Shown piece by piece: positions 48,123-49,385 of a stretch of 49,385 bases of DNA. The DNA is from an uncultured Flavobacteriales bacterium. GTDB taxonomy: Bacteria; Bacteroidota; Bacteroidia; Flavobacteriales_D; Parvicellaceae. The stretch is from NCBI GenBank assembly GCA_943787725.1, contig CALSNM010000028.1:1-49385 (forward strand), written 5' to 3'. Position numbers and translations under genes: made by a program. The notes under the pieces were generated by a model. It made no database searches, was not told the origin of the DNA, and was given only the letters and a program-made list of their open reading frames with translations. Position 1 is the first letter of the stretch. Every line of letters starts with the position of its first letter.

Positions 48123-49385
48123 CTAGTAAGCTAATAATTTTCCGATTGCAGTTGCAACTTTCTCCCCATTAGGCAACAATGTAAACTCTAAGGTAGAGTT
48201 TAAAGGTATTGCAGGAGTGTCAACCGAACCAACTATTTCAACGGGTGCATCTAAACTCTTCAAAACATGTCTTTTGAATCCGCGCCATTAAGCCTAATGA
48301 GAAAACCTGCCTCCACAGATTCTTCTGTTACAACCATTATTTTACCGTGTCTGCTAGCTGCAGCATACATTGCATCTTCATCCAATGGATTTAAGGTGCG
48401 TAAATCAATAATCTTCAACCTGCCCTTGAAATTGTTTTTCTGCCTCTAACGACCAATACACACCTCTACCATAAGTAATAATAGCCAAAGATTCTCCGTT
48501 TTTAATTTTTTCAGAATTAGCCTCTAAAACGGTTCGAGCTTTTCCAAATGGAATGACATAATCTTCATCAGGCTCAACTGTCATTGCCCCTTCTGTTCCT
48601 TTTATTTTACTCCAATACAAACCTTTATGCTCCAATATTACAATTGGATTTGGATCGTAATATGCTGACTTTAACAAACCTTTTAAATCTGCTCCAGTAG
48701 AAGGATAAGCCACTTTTACCCCTCTTATTTGTGTCACAACAGACTCTACACTTGAAGAATGATAAGGACCACCTGAACCATATGCCCCTATCGGGACACG
48801 TAAAATCATACTAACAGGCCATTTCCCATTAGACAAGTAATAAGAACGACTTACTTCTGTAAAAAGCTGATTGAGTCCAGGCCAAATATAATCTGCAAAT
48901 TGTACCTCCACAATTGGCTTTAATCCCGCAACTGACATTCCGACCGTACTTCCAATAATAAAAGCTTCTTGAATCGGTGTATTAAACACTCTATCATCAC
49001 CAAAAGTTTCAGCTAAAGTTGCAGCCTCTCTAAAAACACCACCTAATCTTCCACCTACATCTTGTCCATATAACAAGACACTCTGGATGCTTCTTCATTA
49101 ACTCTCGAATAGCAAACAAAGCTGAATCCACCATTACAGTTTTTTCTTTTCCTTCCGGACTCCTCACCCCCTTCTCTTCAATGTATAGGAGTTGGAGCAA
49201 AAATATGCTTCGTTAAATCTTCTGGTAGCGGATCTTCTTCAGCCAAAGATCTTTGATAATCCGCTTCTACCAAATTCTTTGCTTCCTCCAATATTGTTTC
49301 TAATTCTTTTTGTTCAACTCCTACCTCCAATAACTCTTTTTGCAATTTTGGAAATGGATCTTCTTTATTAGCTTCTTTTAAATCA
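48123..49385 (-). CDS. Fused alpha/beta E1 component of a thiamine-dependent 2-oxoacid dehydrogenase, partial and frameshifted
   Basis: Decarboxylating component of a branched-chain or pyruvate dehydrogenase complex. The beta part is clear: LLYGQDVGGRLGGVFREA, FNTPIQEAFIIGSTVGMSVA, FADYIWPGLNQLFTEVSRS, IGAYGSGGPYHSSS, the late DLRTLNP and the end GEKVATAIGKLLAY. Upstream (49077-49385) the strand still codes (ELETILEEAKNLVEADYQRS, PEDLTKHIFAP), which matches the end of an alpha subunit, then a linker (GVRSPEGKEKTVMVDSALFA). So alpha and beta are one polypeptide, as in many Bacteroidota. The 5' part lies beyond the window. At least three indels are present (about 48290, 48405 and 49080-49190). 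Confidence 0.82.

Overview
The window is AT-rich DNA from a member of the Bacteroidota, most likely of the order Flavobacteriales. The evidence is several proteins with C-terminal type IX secretion (T9SS) sorting domains, Bacteroidota-type promoters (TTG-N19-21-TAnnTTTG), a 667-residue urocanate hydratase, a DUF3078 protein, a DUF5522 protein and a fused alpha/beta 2-oxoacid dehydrogenase E1. I saw no tRNA, rRNA, CRISPR array, insertion sequence or phage gene.

Layout. Positions 1-10.99 kb hold a short-chain dehydrogenase, a T9SS trypsin-like protease, a PaaE-type reductase divergent from PaaG, a patatin/beta-barrel protein, dipeptidase PepD, a DUF5522 protein, an OmpA-type protein and an AI-2E family permease. 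All but PaaG and the DUF5522 protein are broken by one or more frameshifts. Positions 11.2-19.7 kb hold urocanate hydratase, a diacylglycerol-kinase-like protein, two T9SS cargo proteins (one with an in-frame TAG), an orphan sorting-domain fragment, proC and a second dehydrogenase. Positions 19.7-27.9 kb form one minus-strand operon, trpL-trpE-G-D-C-F-B-A-DAHP synthase-phhA. Positions 28-38.4 kb hold a double-VOC protein with efp, a GAF-GAF-GAF-PAS-SpoIIE sensor phosphatase, a YgiQ radical SAM protein, a predicted barrel protein, recG and a lipoprotein. Positions 38.4-45.1 kb hold frr, pyrH, tsf, rpsB, rpsI, rplM, kbl and a DUF3078 protein. Positions 45.1-49.4 kb hold a CotH/lamin-tail protein, a decayed stretch, a small membrane protein and the fused E1 gene; the larger genes here are again frameshifted.

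The most interesting system is the trp operon control region (27794-27932). The minus strand encodes a 21-residue leader peptide with tandem Trp codons. It is followed by RNA segments that can form a 1:2 hairpin, a competing 2:3 antiterminator pairing and a strong intrinsic terminator just before trpE. This is the layout of ribosome-mediated attenuation. The -7 promoter box lies so close to the leader ATG that the leader mRNA would be nearly leaderless. The operon ends with DAHP synthase and phenylalanine hydroxylase, so one switch may govern flux into the aromatic pathway, Trp synthesis and Phe-to-Tyr conversion.

Frameshifts cluster in the first 11 kb and last 4.5 kb, while nearly everything between is intact. 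This suggests uncorrected indels near contig ends rather than real gene decay. Coordinates given for broken genes span the joined reading frames.
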